Source: Favolaschia claudopus
Lineage: Eukaryota; Basidiomycota; Agaricomycetes; Agaricales; Mycenaceae
Assembly: GCA_037176885.1 (NCBI GenBank)
Contig: JAWWNJ010000050.1
Location: 310,001-374,000 of the forward strand
DNA: 64,000 bases
Direction of reading: 5' to 3'
Part shown: one piece after another, positions 1 to 12,289 of the stretch
Layout: the number at the start of each line of letters is the position of its first letter
Numbering within the stretch: the first letter of the stretch is position 1
Notes under the pieces: model-generated
The model's input: the letters and a program-made list of their open reading frames with translations, nothing else
The model's database searches: none
What the model was told of the DNA's origin: nothing
Position numbers and translations under genes: made by a program

Positions 1-3000
1 TCATGCGAAGCGAGGATTCTCCGATACGTCGTATGTAGTATAGCTCATTTCAATCTTCCCCTTGTGCTAACGCAGCTGGGCAGACGCGCAGCTGAGGCAG
101 AGACCCACGGGACAAATCCTCACTAGGAACTGCCAGCGTTGAAAGCAGCAAAACCCTTCATTGACTAAATCTTCACATATCCGCGATCGCTCAATCTCAT
201 TCCCGCCCCCCAATGTAGTAGGCGACGAGCGGTACGTCGTTTAGCTTGTTCAAAGGATCTTCGTTCAACTGATACGAAGCCTGCCGTCCCTAGTGAAACG
301 AGGAGGCACTGCTCGTGTCGCGCTTTACGACCCGACCGCTCATTATCTACAAATCCCAATTCCCTCTCGCTGTTCCAGCACGGCGGAGGAACGTGGAAGA
401 TAGGGCGTGTGGGAGTGACGAGGAACTTGAGGTACGCTTTTTCCTAGTTTCGCTAACGAGAACTTCAAGAATGAAGCCGCATTCGCAAACCTGATCCACT
501 CGCAAGGCAGCAGTAGTTGCACCGGTAACGAGAGGATAGGACGGACATCCGAGGCGTGCAGCTAGCCGCCCAGCGCTTCCTCTGACATGAACTCCATTCT
601 TATTTCACCTCACTCGCACACAAAGTCCGTATCTCGGTAGCACCGAATCGCCATGTCCATAATGAGGTCAATTAATCCTGTTTCTCTCGACTCGTCCGCT
701 CGTGAACTCTATATTCGCCCCCCGTCCATGGTATTTCCTTCGCAGGAAGGATGATGAGCTCGTGTACAGACGAACGGTATGCAATTCGTTCCCAATCCCC
801 CCTTCTGCCAACGCAGCTGAGGCAGATATCGAGGCATCACCAGCGCAGGAAGCAGAACGGAGTAGGCAGGTCGACGTAACGGCTCCACTCCTCGTCTCTT
901 CAAGCGACGGCCGTACGGTGCTCGTCTTCCAGCACAGACAACTTCCAAGTTCGCAACTCGCTAGGCCATGACCACGCGCGCGATTGGAGCGAACCGATTT
1001 GAAGGAGAGATGTCGAGTGTCGACGGAGTGGCTACAGCGGAGGAATGTGGTCGACAGGATGGGCGGAAGATCGTGACAACGGTAACGATGGGGCATGAGC
1101 TCTAGGTACGTCGTGTTCGACTCGCTGGGAACTCTTGGAGCTGACAACCCCGCTCAGATAACCGGATTTGTTGTTTCTCCAGGCATTCGTCTTCGCGTAG
1201 ACTTAACCAAACCCCCCATCCACGCAGCTCGCAAATACGACGATTTTGACCATCAAAAGCACTAGTACTGCCTAGAGCCACTCCAACCTCGAAAGGCCCC
1301 TAATCTCAGCAGTCCGAGGAAAGCTTGACCATCGAAGTCTGTTCCGTGAAATATCGACAACTTCCGATGGAGACCTGCTGCCCAATCCACTTCAGCGGTT
1401 TCGAGTTCCTCCATTCTCAGCAGAGTGTCGTCAAGCAGCGTGTCATCTGTTTCAAGCTGACCCCGATACCACAGCGGGGTGGGCATCATGGCGGACAAGT
1501 GTTGCCTATGAAACTGCACATGCCGCCGATGAAAGGGCCTGTAAGAGTCTCAGCAGTCCGTGAAGATTTCGGAGTGCGTCATAGACTTTGAAGGCAACGT
1601 CGTCCGCCTCATTGAATTCTTGTCCAAACCAGATCCTTCCAACCTCTACTCGACCCGCCAAATCTTTGGTCCCCCCATACCAAGACCGTCCTTCGCTTGA
1701 AATCTCCAAGCCAATTCCAGCTGTGCGTTCACCACGAAAGATTGACTTCTCTTCGATAGCAGCCACGTCGGACGGTGCTCAACCCAAATCTGGAACTCAA
1801 TCGCCTGTGAAGATATTCCGCGAGTCTCAGGAATTCGATGAGCGGTGCGTCGTCGTTTGAAGGATGTTCGTTCCACTGATGCGAAGCAGGCAGTGCCCCG
1901 TAAACGAGAATGCACGGTTTCATATCGCGCTCATGACCACACTGCTCGAAGCCCCCGGGTGACGCAGCAAACGACTCAACGTAGGGCTCGTTCGCTTCGC
2001 TTGCTCTTCTATTCATGACGCGATGCGGTCAAGATAACGGAGGATGGCGGTGGATTTAATGGAAACGAGGACGGGGCACGACTCGGATTTGGCTGACAGG
2101 AAGCCGTGAAGAGAACGCGCGAGATGACGAGTTCCATTTTAGGGAGACGACGGGTCTCCGGTACATCGTGAGCTTCACTTGTAGACAACGCTAGCAGATC
2201 CAAAGACGTGCAGTACAGCTGCCCCCCATTCAACGCGGGAAGCGGAGTGGGGCGAAGGCCGGAACGAAATGTTGATGGGAAGTCGTGAGCGAAGGAGCAT
2301 CAGCGAGCTGCAGGTACGCCCCCCCGAATCCACATTCGATATGTACACCCCACATGTGTAGTACGCGCATATGTGTAGTGTTATCTATCGGTCTATCCTG
2401 GCCCCCCATACACGTATATTCAAAGAACCGAGATATGCAGCTGAACGGTCAGCGCTTCCTCGTACTCGCGACTCATCCCAATACTACCCAATCCAATTCA
2501 ACGTCCAAAGTCCTTCAGATCTCCGCAGCGCGTCGCCAGATCACCAGGATTTATCTCTGAGTGGCGGCCGCGTCCGACAGCGCTTCATCTCGCTCTCACA
2601 GTGAGCGCCAATGCCAGTCAGTGACGGCCTGCAGGACTGTACATGCCGCCACGAGGAGATTTCCCCAAAGTCTCAGCAATTCGGTGCAAATCCGAGGTGC
2701 GTCGTTGACTTTCGATCTGCAGGCTGAATTGAAGCGCTGCGTCAAATCCCCAAATACTCCAGAGTCAACGTCACTACCGCCCCATCCTCGCGAAATCCCA
2801 AGCTCTCTCGACGTTGAGCGTTCGTCACTGTCAACGCGGCGGTACTAGCGTTGGGGGTATGCAGCCAGACGCGAAGCGTCAGCGCTTCCCCCAACTAATC
2901 CAACAACTCTCCAATCAACTCGTGTGATCTTCGCCCCCATCCCCGCCGTCTTGAGGCACTCGGCACGACAGGAAAGGAATGAAACTTGCAGTGAATCCGT

Positions 3001-5356
3001 GACGCGCAGCACCAGTCGTCTTGGTACGAGGCCGCTCTGAGAGGTAATGAAGGTCGTCGTGAAAATCTCGACGCGAAGACTTTTGGTCAATCCAAACACC
3101 AGGCGCCGGGAAGGCAGGGCTAACTGGTTCCTAGTCAAGCACCAGCGCATTCAGCTGAGACAGAATCTTCGTCCACCCAAGAACGTTCCCCGGGAACCGC
3201 CAGAAACGACGAACCACACGTGGTGCGCTGGAGAAGACGTCTTGGAGAAGGAAAGGATAGAAGAGGAAGAGGAAGCTAGTTCCTTGGTGGTGGCGGGCGG
3301 CGCTCGGTGTCCCTATCGAGGTATGTGTGCGTGCCGTGAGCTTTACTGAACAATATACTGGGAAGCCGAGGGCAAGCCTCCGGTCTGTGGTGTACGCGTC
3401 TACGGAGGGAACGATTAAGGCGCGACGAGGACTAGCCCCCCAGCGCGCCTAGAGGTTCGTTCCATCAAACAGCTCGGTACGACGGTCGAAGAGGGGAGAG
3501 GAGTAAGAGCATCGGCAGCGGCAAATGACACTTCATTCGCGGCTCAACGCTATTGTCTTCCTCTCGAGCATCCGTTGAATTGTTTTGACATTCGGCGGCG
3601 GTGTAGCAGCTCAATTCGACGCAATACATGCGCCCATCACGAATAGTTGTCATGTCGAACGTCTGCCCCCCAGCCCGAATAGCGCGTTGTAAGCGCGTAC
3701 GCCGAATTCATATGCAAGTGATCCCCGCCCTTCAAGTCCGAAATACGCGGCCAGACGCGTCCTAAGTTTGAGGAGACGCGGCTGTTTTGGAGAGTAGAGG
3801 ACGGAGGTAGCGCATACGCCTAGCCTTGAGCTGCGACGCGACGCCGCGGGATGGAAGATGCTGAGTCTGAATGCGAGTAACTCATACGGGCATCTGAGGC
3901 GTGCAGCTGGCTTCCAGCGCTTCCTCAGACGTTGACGACTTTGGGATTCATCGAATATTTATTCCGCATTGAAAAGGGCAAGAACGGCAGGGTCAGCGAC
4001 GCTTGAAGGGATCGTGATTATCGTTTTCGCCACGGCGCAGGAATTGAAGAGAAGGACGAGGCGTGCAGCCAGACGGCGAAGCGTCAGCGCTTCCTCAAAT
4101 TCCGACAAGTTCGTGGTCCAACGAATATTGATTCCGAGAAACGAAGAGCGCAACACGAATGAAATACGTGAGGCTTACTGTAGCTTCGTTCACCCACATC
4201 CATCCTTCCAACATCTCAACGCGTTAAACACCCGCCCCTCAGTCATGGAATCGCCAAGCGGAGTGGCACCCGCAGCCGTAAACACAGCGCTTGGTGCTAC
4301 CCGAGTGTACGCCAGCGATTCCGGTCTTCAATCCAACCTCCATTCGTTGCACGAGTGTTTGGCGTCCATAGAGTAAGGGTTTTGATGAACAAAGAGGAGG
4401 GGCCGGCCCCCGTTATCGAACTCTTCGAGGCAAAGACGACGAGAAGCGATAGCCAGCCGCGCATAGCGCGGAGAATCTTCATCCACCCAAAAGAGAGGTC
4501 TTGACTGCTTCAGGAGGTAGGCGAAACACTTCAAGACAGAGACCACCAGCAGCTAAGCCGGTAGCAGCGCTCGGTGGTCAGTCGCCTGCGTCGGAGATGG
4601 TGGAAGGAGGAAGAAGGTCGTCACGTCACGGCGTGAGACCGGCGGCATCGTGCTACGTCACGCCCGTCGACGTAGTTGGCGGCGCTTATACGCGGCTTGC
4701 GCGTACGAGCACCCAGCCAGTAGACGAAAGATAGAGAGGAGGAGGGGGAGTCACCCAGTTACAACCGCTGCTCCGAGTAAATCCGATAAACCTGATGTGC
4801 CAGCTCATCGAGTCGGGCGCCCCGCGCCCCCCATTCCTTCCAACGCATCTCCAGCGGCCCAGCCCAGGGTGTTGGAAGGTCTTCATCGTCCCCAGTCTCA
4901 CCCGTAAGCAGCTACAAGAGTCGAGAAACTCGACTCAGCGCTGGGTGAGACTTATGTTTTCTTCCCTCCTCCCGGAAGCCCTCGCGGTGGGCTCCATTGT
5001 GATGCGAGTCGGTTCGGCGGCTTCTTGGGAATGGGAAGGAACAAGAATAGAGAGAAGAGAACCAGCGCTCTGGGCGCTGGCGGTTGTTAGTCGTGTCTCG
5101 TCAGCCGTTGTAACCCATCGACTAGGGGTCGTGTGATCCTGGACAGGAGCCCCCGCAGCACCGGGGCCATGGAACAGTTATACGCATGTTCAGGCAAGCA
5201 TCGGGTCCTGGTGGTTAGCCTTCGGCGGTAGCGCCGCCGCTCGTTGAGATCCCTCTTAACCGTACATAGTAGTTCAGGTTAAGCAAGATTGTATTATGTA
5301 ATGATGACAAGCGTAATGTAAGGTATCAGCCGTGTAAGTAAGTAAATAATATATAC
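1..5356. repeat. Gene-poor mosaic of diverged short repeats
   Basis: No convincing gene is seen. Short blocks recur in diverged form. A block with GAGCGGTRCGTCGT followed by a 28-nt stretch ending TGATRCGAAGC occurs at 227-280 and again at 1840-1887. A 30-45 bp motif with a GCAGC core and the end CAGCGCTTCCTC or CAGCGCTTCCCC occurs at about 551-582, 2431-2461, 2853-2891, 3896-3927 and 4058-4096. Runs of six C in the context GCCCCCCA recur on the + strand more than eight times between 200 and 4,900, but hardly on the other strand. On the - strand the motif reads roughly as EEAL..., which could be a relic of a leucine-rich gene family, but no domain can be assigned. From 5131 to 5356 nothing was recognised. 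Confidence 0.45.
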
Positions 5357-6569
5357 CCGTCACAGCATTGGGAAACATTCGGTGAAGGCCCGGTACCGAA
5401 TTTGTGCCAAGAAACTCGAAGATTGCGGCATACTTGGCAATATCCTCACGAGCGGTAGCGAGCGAGCGTTTTATATTAAGAGTCTAAACAATAAGTATAC
5501 GTGAGTGCGACGCGTCAAAGTAATTTATCAGCTACATACCTCAAGTTTCAAGTCGTTGTTTTGTTGTTTCAAATGTTGTCACGTAACTGGTCAGGACTCA
5601 ACCGTTCCTCAGTGCTGCTCTTGAATGTGCGAGCAGTACGATCTCGAATTGCCTCCACTTCATGGGGCAGCGTTGCACACCATGCACAGGGAGTGCCCGG
5701 AGCCTTAGATGTTGAAAGGCAGCGGATAGAACGAATAACAGGGGGAGACAGGGACACAAGATTGTAGTCGGGCTTGTAATTTGAGCCGGGATCATGTATA
5801 TTGAATGGATAGGTGGACCAGAAAGTAACTGGATCCCAAGTTAGGGGACAGCCTGGATAGCTAGGGAGGAACGATGCAGTTGGAAGGGGTAAGGAAGGCG
5901 CAGGTAGGAATACAGTTTTGGGAAGTGTGGGAGGTGGAACGGGCCCGGGGATGTGAGTGCCCGTAGGATCAACAGTCGAGGTATTGTTCTGCCTGGGTTT
6001 GAGACAATCTGGCTTTTTGCTCAGAGACGTGTTTGGAGGCCAATAAGTAATGAAAACGAACCTTTACATGATTTCCCTCCCCTGTGTTTTTGAAGCGACC
6101 ACGCGTTCGCTCCGGGAGCAAAATTCTTTCCGCAATCGGGGCACTTAATGTTTGACTCATTGGACGAGAACGTAGATATTTGAAAGCCACCCTCGGCGTT
6201 GAGGGGGGAAGCAGATGTACCATGAACGAACGGGGAGGGCGAGAGGCGTCCCGCTTCCGAATGAGCATTGTTTCGCTCGGTAGACTGTACCGCATGTGCA
6301 GTATTTACATTGGATTCATTTGGCTCATGAGACGCGTTCAGGGCGCGAAAAGTCGCGTAAAAGAGTGTGTCGAGGTAGTTGGGAGACGGATGGGGCGCGT
6401 AGTTGGGCCAGAGACGGCCGTGCCGTGTCGAAGAGGACGAGGACTCGTTGCCTTTGTTGAGTGGCGACGCAAAGGGTAATAAGCTGTGTTAACCGCATTT
6501 GGGGGGAGGGAGGTATGTTGATGTGTGTGCCCGATCCAGAGACTCTTGGTTGTTGCTGTTGACATCCAT
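5357..6569 (-). pseudogene. Transposon-type zinc-finger gene, N-terminal part, frameshifted
   Basis: The - strand carries a coherent spliced reading frame that starts MDVNSNNQESL near 6569. One open frame covers about 6470-6062 and ends in a zinc-finger motif, CPDCGKNF followed by HRGGKSC (C-x2-C...H-x5-C), at about 6065-6145. A GT-AG intron at 6009-6061 joins in frame to a proline-rich stretch, then a PCAWC motif and a LSPDQLR motif, ending at a TGA near 5569. One base out of frame the sequence continues as a charged helix (LKQQNNDLKLE). A second GT-AG intron (5484-5539) leads into TLNIKRSLATARED, ending at a GT near 5356. From memory, this order (finger, PC..C, QLR, helix, TLN) is typical of N-terminal modules of agaricomycete transposon proteins. 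The first intron, upstream of about 6475, is unclear. The rest of the gene is not visible. Confidence 0.5.
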
Positions 6570-7159
6570 TAGCGTGCTCGAGCCGCTACAAGCGGCTATG
6601 GTACACGTTAAACTACACACCTCCCACAACCCTGAGCGTATGCTCATCATTATCCGTAGTGCCTGCAACTAGGTAGGCAAAATGGGTGATAAACTCCGAG
6701 TGGCATGAGTGGGCGGATCGGAGTGTCGGTCTTTCACGCGCGACGCTATTTCATGCAAAAGTTCAGGTATTTCCAGAGGATTCATTCCAGGGGGATAATG
6801 TCTGAGGTGAGACAGTCAAGGTGGGGACAATGATTGTAGGTTTCATATGGCGAGAAGATTTGGGGGGAGAATTACCAGTTGCTCCTAAGAGTCGCGGTAA
6901 ACGATGCCCAAGGCGCTCGCTATGTTGGCGCCGCCGGAGAAGCTTCCGTATTGTTGTCCAAACCTACTAATACTTACTATGGTGGCTATCACTCTGATTC
7001 ACTCACTCGAGATCCTCCAACAAGAATTTACCCGATAGGGTGCTGTTTATTAGTCCGGTTAATAAACATTGTTTTAAACACCGGTTTATAAACCGGTTTT
7101 TAAATGGTTTGACCAAAACCCCCGGTTTATAATTCATGGTGGCTCTGTTTCCCACTGTC
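6570..7159. other. Intergenic, no gene seen
   Basis: No coding signal was found. A perfect 16-nt palindrome CCGGTTTATAAACCGG lies at 7081-7096, with looser copies of CCGGTTTA or CCGGTTAA just before and after it. The stretch ends against the T15 tract (7160-7174) that marks the outer end of the left duplication arm. Confidence 0.4.
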
Positions 7160-7330
7160 TTTTTTTTTTTTTTTGGGAGCGTTTAAATAACGATTATCAG
7201 TCTGCAGAAGCATTCCGAGTCGTCCGCTTTGGTTACTGGCTGTGGACCAGAAGATGCCGGGGAAGATGTCCGGGAGGAAATGCCTTACGCACGAATTTAC
7301 ACCAGTGTGGGACTCCAGCCATCAGGAATT

Positions 7331-8341
7331 CTAACCGATTCCAGTTTTCTTGGGCTGTATACCCACTAAAACCCCCCTTGAGTATGTCCAATCATCCGGC
7401 AAAGAGTCCTCATGCATGAGTAACCCGCTCCAAGTATTTAAAACGCTCTTCTTACTTATTGCAAGAGAGCCAAACCTGGCTTTATCAGTCAAAATCCGGT
7501 CACGATCCAAAGTCAGGTTGATCGCGGAAAGCCATTTATTGTGGATCTCGGTTTCGGTGTGTACTTTTCCCGGATTTGTGATTACACGATCTACGCGAAG
7601 GTTCCAGATGAGATGCCATGACACCGAAATTAATATGCCAAACAGTCTTGACTTGTGGGGCAGAAGCCCACCGTTGTGCGATTTGAAACGAAGCAGATTA
7701 CATCCAAGAATGAGACCGTAAGTCAACTTCGGCCAACTTGAAGTCGAAAATTTTATAGTCCACAGCTGGCGAGCAAGTGCCCATACCTGTGTTTGTTCGG
7801 GTAAGGTACACTCCAAGGCAATGTGGTCAAGCGATTCAGTCACTCCACAATTATGACAAGAGCCCATAGGATGTGCACTATGTAAATGGAACCAAAATTC
7901 TCCAACGCGGAAAGTTTCATGAATGCATTTCCAAAAAAATTCTCTCGACAACCGGCGCAGATTAGGCGAGCGTATAGACCTCCAGATCATCTCGTCCGAC
8001 GGAGTATATCCAGAAGCTTCATCCACAGAGCAGCGAATGCGATCAAGGTTTACAAATGTGGACTTGCGGAATGGTTTGGTTTTGAGTTTGCGTATAATCT
8101 TTGTAAACGAGCGCTGACTTCCATGCTGCAGCTCAATTCCGGGGTTTGTAAACATTATATCCGTTTGTGTATCAATCTCGACCGGCGATGCCGCATCGAA
8201 AGTAGCCAACGGCATCTTAGAGACCCTCTTGAATTTTGTTCCGCCGGTCCTTTCGTTGAGTGCAGCAATCACGGCCTTTATGAGTCTGAAATTCTCACCC
8301 AGCATATCATTTTCAAACTTTGATTTCTCCTTGACAAGCAC
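7331..8341 (-). pseudogene. LINE C-terminal region, left arm copy
   Basis: This is a 336-codon open frame of the LINE read on the - strand and identical to 47386-48396. It carries a zinc motif (CHNCGVTESLDHIALEC; C-x2-C-x7-H-x4-C) like the zf-RVT domain after reverse transcriptase in fungal LINEs. Its end (EIHNKWLSAINLTLDRD, then LNTWSG, DDWTYSRGVLVGI) is, from memory, typical of agaricomycete LINE C-termini. The ATG is only the first Met in the frame; biologically this is the tail of ORF2. It is separated from the upstream LINE frame (8544-9378) by a disrupted stretch where an RNase H domain would be expected. Confidence 0.75.
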
Positions 8342-8543
8342 CTGGGCGAGGTAATCGGTTCCAGACCGAGTAAACCGCTGAAATATGAAAGAGGGATGTC
8401 TTGTGCATCAAATGACAGTGCTAATCTTTCGTAAGTTGAGTCGGAATCCGTCGCGGTGCTGACTTCAACTTCGATTTTAACTGTAGGCTGGTATTCCCCA
8501 GCATGTTGTACTCGGCAAACAAGATAGACCGTGATAGGATTGA

Positions 8544-9378
8544 TCAGTGTTTGCCTGTAACAGTGTTCCGTCTTGCAGGAAGGGTGCTCAATCCGTCTTC
8601 CTCTGCAAAGATTTTGAAGCCTGGGTTGAAACGTTGTATACAGTATACGGGATCAAAGGTAAACTCATCCTCGACCGACAAAGGTTGACTGTTTTCCTCC
8701 TGTTCCAGGTCTGAGAGTTGAAGTTCGGCACAAAGATCAACGGCGATTTTTCGGGGGTCCCATTTTGGGTACACACTATTCAGCAATAATTTCGCGGTAT
8801 CAATACAAGCCCCAGGGTCTGTGCATCCAAGTTCAATACGATCTCGACGACAAGGCGGACATCCACAATTTTTCCGTCCAAAACCCGACGGGTTGATTTG
8901 ATGTGGTTTCCGGGGAATCGTGGTAGTTCTTTCTGCAATGGTGATCAGGTCTTCTAGTGCTCGAACGCCGTGATTCAGACGAAGGCAAGTTGCTGCCCCA
9001 CGTCGACTCGGACAAGCTGATTTAAATAAGTTGACATCAACTCCTGGATGTCTCCAGATCGGCAAATGTAGTTGGATATCGGATGACAAGGACAATCCGG
9101 TAAATCGCAAGTTGAATTTTTGTGCGACAGTGATCATTCCTTTCACTTGATCAGGTAGTTTGGTTTTGGAAGAGATTGGAACGTGAATATTCTGTAGGAA
9201 AATATTTATCACTTGACCTGGACGGAAATTTAGGTAACTCTTTTCAGCGTAATTTCGGATTAAGAAATCAATAAGATAGCACCATCGTGCTCGGTCGTGG
9301 TCGAGGTTGAGGTGAGGTTGAGGTAAGTCTGAAGATTTCGCAGGTCTATAGCTTCGTTTCTCGCCGAAATGTCTAGAA
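8544..9378 (-). pseudogene. LINE region between RT and zinc knuckle, left arm copy
   Basis: This is the LINE frame downstream of RT, identical to 46346-47183 on the other arm. It resumes after the CACTG element with LDISARNEAIDL in one frame, then shifts to LDHDRARWCYLIDFLI and continues through NCGCPPCRRDR, a CTDPGACIDTAKLLL segment and YPKWDPRK. These motifs are recalled as typical for the connection domain of agaricomycete LINE ORF2. At least one frameshift makes it inactive. Confidence 0.7.
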
Positions 9379-9772
9379 TTTAAACACTGTGCAAAGTATT
9401 CATCATGAAATTCATGCAGATTGTTATGAAATTCAGGTTTCATGATGTTTTGTCATGAACGACGTTATGAATTTCAAGACGGCTTTCATGATGCTCAGAA
9501 CCTTGCTTTTGTGACAATATGGATTCATGACAAAACATCATGAATTTTCGTCATGAAACAACTACTCATTTTTTTTTTGCTAAGTCCACCAGATGTTGAG
9601 TGCATAGTGTGCTCATCCCAGTGTTACACCAATACATGGTGCTAGTAGGTCTGTCAACTACAGCCTACTGAAAATCGGTTGGTTAAAAAGTCAATAGCTC
9701 AGCCAACAACTTGAGAACAGATACGCCAGCGACATGTATGGACTGGAATCCCATGTCCTTCAAAATCTTCAT

Positions 9773-9838
9773 TAGTCTAAGAGTAATAATCCGTGTTGCG
9801 CTGCGCCACCGCAGTGCGGCGGTCCGGGGTTCGACTCC
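9773..9838 (+). other. tRNA-like pol III promoter segment (SINE-like relic)
   Basis: A B box that matches the GGTTCGANTCC consensus exactly (GGTTCGACTCC, 9828-9838) lies 44 nt after a 10/11 match to the A box (TAGTCTAAGAG, 9773-9783). A canonical cloverleaf cannot be drawn: no 7-bp acceptor stem pairs with the sequence after the B box. I therefore read it as a tRNA-derived SINE relic inside the CACTG element rather than a tRNA gene. The mirror copy lies at about 45889-45954 on the - strand. Confidence 0.4.
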
Positions 9839-9914
9839 GGCTGCCGGTAGCCCAATTTTATTTGCCCCGCTCTGGCCTCCTTTTCATGATGTTTTGCCCT
9901 GAATTTGTTAATGA

Positions 9915-10692
9915 CTTGACTTGACTTGACTTGACTTGAAGTTCTATTATATGCCGTACCTGGCCAGTAGTGAGGCTATGCGGCAGTACAAGAGGGGAGG
10001 TTAAGGTTACATGATCACTGGTAGGTTACGGGACGATTGTGGTAAACAGAAAGGAAATGGAAATTTGGTATCTTGTAAGGAAAATGGTATGACGAGGAGA
10101 GACGTGAACGTGTGAATGAGGAACTAGTGTATGTAGGAGAGTGAGGTACTATAATGGGGTTGCGTGAATCAGAAACGAAGATCGCGAAAGGGAGAGAGAG
10201 ATTATTTAATGAGCGTGTTGTTGAATGAACGGAAGGGGATGAATTGAAGACTTATCCAACGACTCATGCAGATCCTTCATTCGCCCCGCGAGCGTCACCA
10301 GCAACTCCTTGCGCTTAGGACACGAATACGAATCAGCGCGATGCTTGCCGCCGCAGTTGAGGCATGCGACGGGCCCTGAACACGGCGTCGTTGGTGAGTG
10401 GTCGCCAACAGGCTTGGCACATACAGCGCAGGACGGTGCCTTGACGTTGCATCGAGCCTTCGTATGACCGTACTTGTAACAGCCCCAGCACTGAGAGATC
10501 CTTAGATGGGGGAATCCACGAGCGACAGTGGGACTTGTTGAGCAAAGCACGATGCGGCCACGAGAAAGGGCGAGGTCGACTTTATCACGGGACTGGAGGA
10601 GAAAATAGACCGAGCCAGCGAGCTTCGGCTTGCGTCCACTAGCAGAGATGGCAGCAGCCTGCGCTTCAGACGGCGGACGGTTGACCCAAGTC
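9915..10692 (-). mobile_element. ORF1-only retroelement with (AAGTC)n tail, left arm copy
   Basis: Mirror of 45035-45812. It is flanked by the 11-bp direct repeat TTTGTTAATGA (9904-9914 and 10693-10703). Read on the - strand, it begins inside a CCHC zinc-knuckle protein frame, runs through its stop near 10206, a short 3' UTR, and ends in an AAGTC pentanucleotide tail. No endonuclease or RT is present between the duplications. Confidence 0.75.
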
Positions 10693-10953
10693 TTTGTTAA
10701 TGAAACATCATGAAAAATCATTATGAACAGCCCCATAATCATCATGAAAACACGATTCCGAGTCATGATGTTTTGTTATGAATTTCCGGTAAATCACTAT
10801 GACTTTCCGGACAAATCGTCAGGAAAGTCATGACGAGAAACATCATGAATTTCGTGACCCTTGGTTGGCACAGTGTTTGTTTTCCCCCATCAGCAATGTC
10901 CTGGATCATCGTTTTGTGGCCGATCCTGGCACGCTTACCATCCCAAAGGAAGT

Positions 10954-11259
10954 CACTGCGTTCAAACAGTCCCTGAAAAGGCCGGTGGCGAGGCGCGCTG
11001 AGGTGATCGCCGAGGCCAGTGGAGGTCCACGGAGCCGCGTAGTTGCGTCTAGAATCGGCCTTTGCCGGCCGCCTCACAATTTGACGGCCGAGGGGCGTCT
11101 ACCTCCGCGACGGTCGTGGAACGGAGGCGCAGTCTAGACGCGCCTAGACGCATGACGAGGCGTGTGTACACGTCCTGGCAGAACTCGACAGGACGTGCCG
11201 AGGCCGGCTTGCGGCCATCAGCTAGACATCAAAAATCTAGCCGGCGCTTGAACGCAGTG
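10954..11259. mobile_element. 306-bp CACTG-ended DNA element, left arm copy
   Basis: Mirror of 44468-44773. Termini are CACTGCGTTCAA and its inverse. The 3-bp target duplication reads AGT on this strand (10951-10953 and 11260-11262). GC-rich, with no ORF of interest. Confidence 0.8.
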
Positions 11260-11262
11260 AGT

Positions 11263-12009
11263 CGTGTTCTAATTTCATCAATGTTGCTTCGATCGATTTC
11301 GGCATTCCCTGAACTCGGCTCAAGTATTGAGTCCTGCCACCAATTACCATGTTGATTATATGTCGTTTTCCTTCCAATTGCGGTTTCAAAACACTCCACC
11401 GCCGTAGGTCGCAGGTAATTTTCTCAAGAATCGACGGCCAAGGGGTCAGGTAGGTTGACTGATTTCCTCTCCATGCTCCGAGTATTCGGCACGGCTCTCC
11501 GTCAGGTACAATCCGGATTTCTGTCGCAATACTTTCAATTGGTGAATTCCTGTTTGTCCTTCTATGAAGTAGGACTTCGGCTCGATATTCTCGTCGCCCT
11601 GACTGTTTAATGCTCGTTAAATTTTGCCGTTGAAGCGGCCCACCACAGGTCGAGTATTTTCTAAAGTTCGTTAAGGGAGTTGGAGCACGACAAAAAAAAT
11701 GTCGTATCATCAGCAAAGAGAGATATGATGAGGTCCTCGTCTATTCCGGGAATGCGGACACCTGTCAGGTCAGAGTTTCTAATGAGGCATGCCAAAGGCT
11801 CAATTGCTAGATTGAATGGAAGACATGAAAGAGGGTCACCTTGTCGGACACCCCGAATAACAAGGTAGGGATCACTTAGCATCCCGTTAACTATCACCAC
11901 CGTTTCTGCGTTAGTATACAGATGTTTGATTAGGCTGCAAAATCGGGGAGGGAATCGAAAATGTTGCAAGACTCGCAGCAAATAGGCGTGATTGATCCTA
12001 TCGTAGGCC
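11263..12009 (-). pseudogene. LINE reverse transcriptase, 3' half, left arm copy
   Basis: Mirror of the segment downstream of copia in the right arm. Read on the - strand it continues RT motif A (KAYDRINHAYLL), then GVRQGDPLS (motif B) and LFADDTTFFL (motif C, FADD active-site pair), and ends before the 306-bp CACTG element. Frameshifts and stop codons after motif C make it inactive. The first half of the same domain lies beyond the copia insertion, at 18518-19056. Confidence 0.8.
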
Positions 12010-12014
12010 TTTTC

Positions 12015-12289
12015 TGATAGAATACAGTAAGTATAAACTCAGTTGTGGAGGAAACGACTCGTGTATTATATACCTGATAGAATACAGTAAGTATAAACTA
12101 CCAGGAGAATCAGTAAACTGTAAGGACAGTAGATACGAGTGCACATACCTCAGTCGTGGAGGAAACGACTGAGGAATGTGACGGTGACACAAAGCTACAT
12201 AAGGAATGTGTGACGCGTAACGGAACGGATTGCGAGTTGGAGAATGTAAGGTATGTACGGTAAATGGAAGAGAAATAAATACTTCAACA
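12015..12289 (-). repeat. copia 3' LTR, left arm
   Basis: Begins TG and ends CA on the - strand. It is followed at 12290-12299 by the complement of the polypurine tract TGAGGGGGAG. Identical to 43438-43712. It differs from the 5' LTR at about eight positions, mostly in a cluster around the CTATCAGCTTACAG / CTGTCCTTACAG stretch. Confidence 0.92.

Larger units (their letters stand above)
9382..10875. mobile_element. Non-autonomous CACTG-ended DNA element, left arm copy
   Basis: Mirror copy of 44852-46345. Its ends carry CACTGTGC as terminal inverted repeats. Many copies of TTCATGATG or its complement CATCATGAA lie within 350 bp of both ends. It interrupts the LINE. It contains a nested ORF1-only retroelement (9915-10692) and a tRNA-like segment (9773-9838). 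No transposase is present. Confidence 0.75.

Noticed and set aside
668..1147. 159-codon open frame on the - strand, with LPP..LSTTFLRC resembling an F-box start
   Set aside because: The rest of the frame shows no domain, overlapping frames are equally open in this GC-rich block, and the region is built of diverged repeats.
9720..9870. Functional tRNA gene
   Set aside because: Despite an exact B box, no acceptor stem and no acceptable T-stem/anticodon arm can be drawn.
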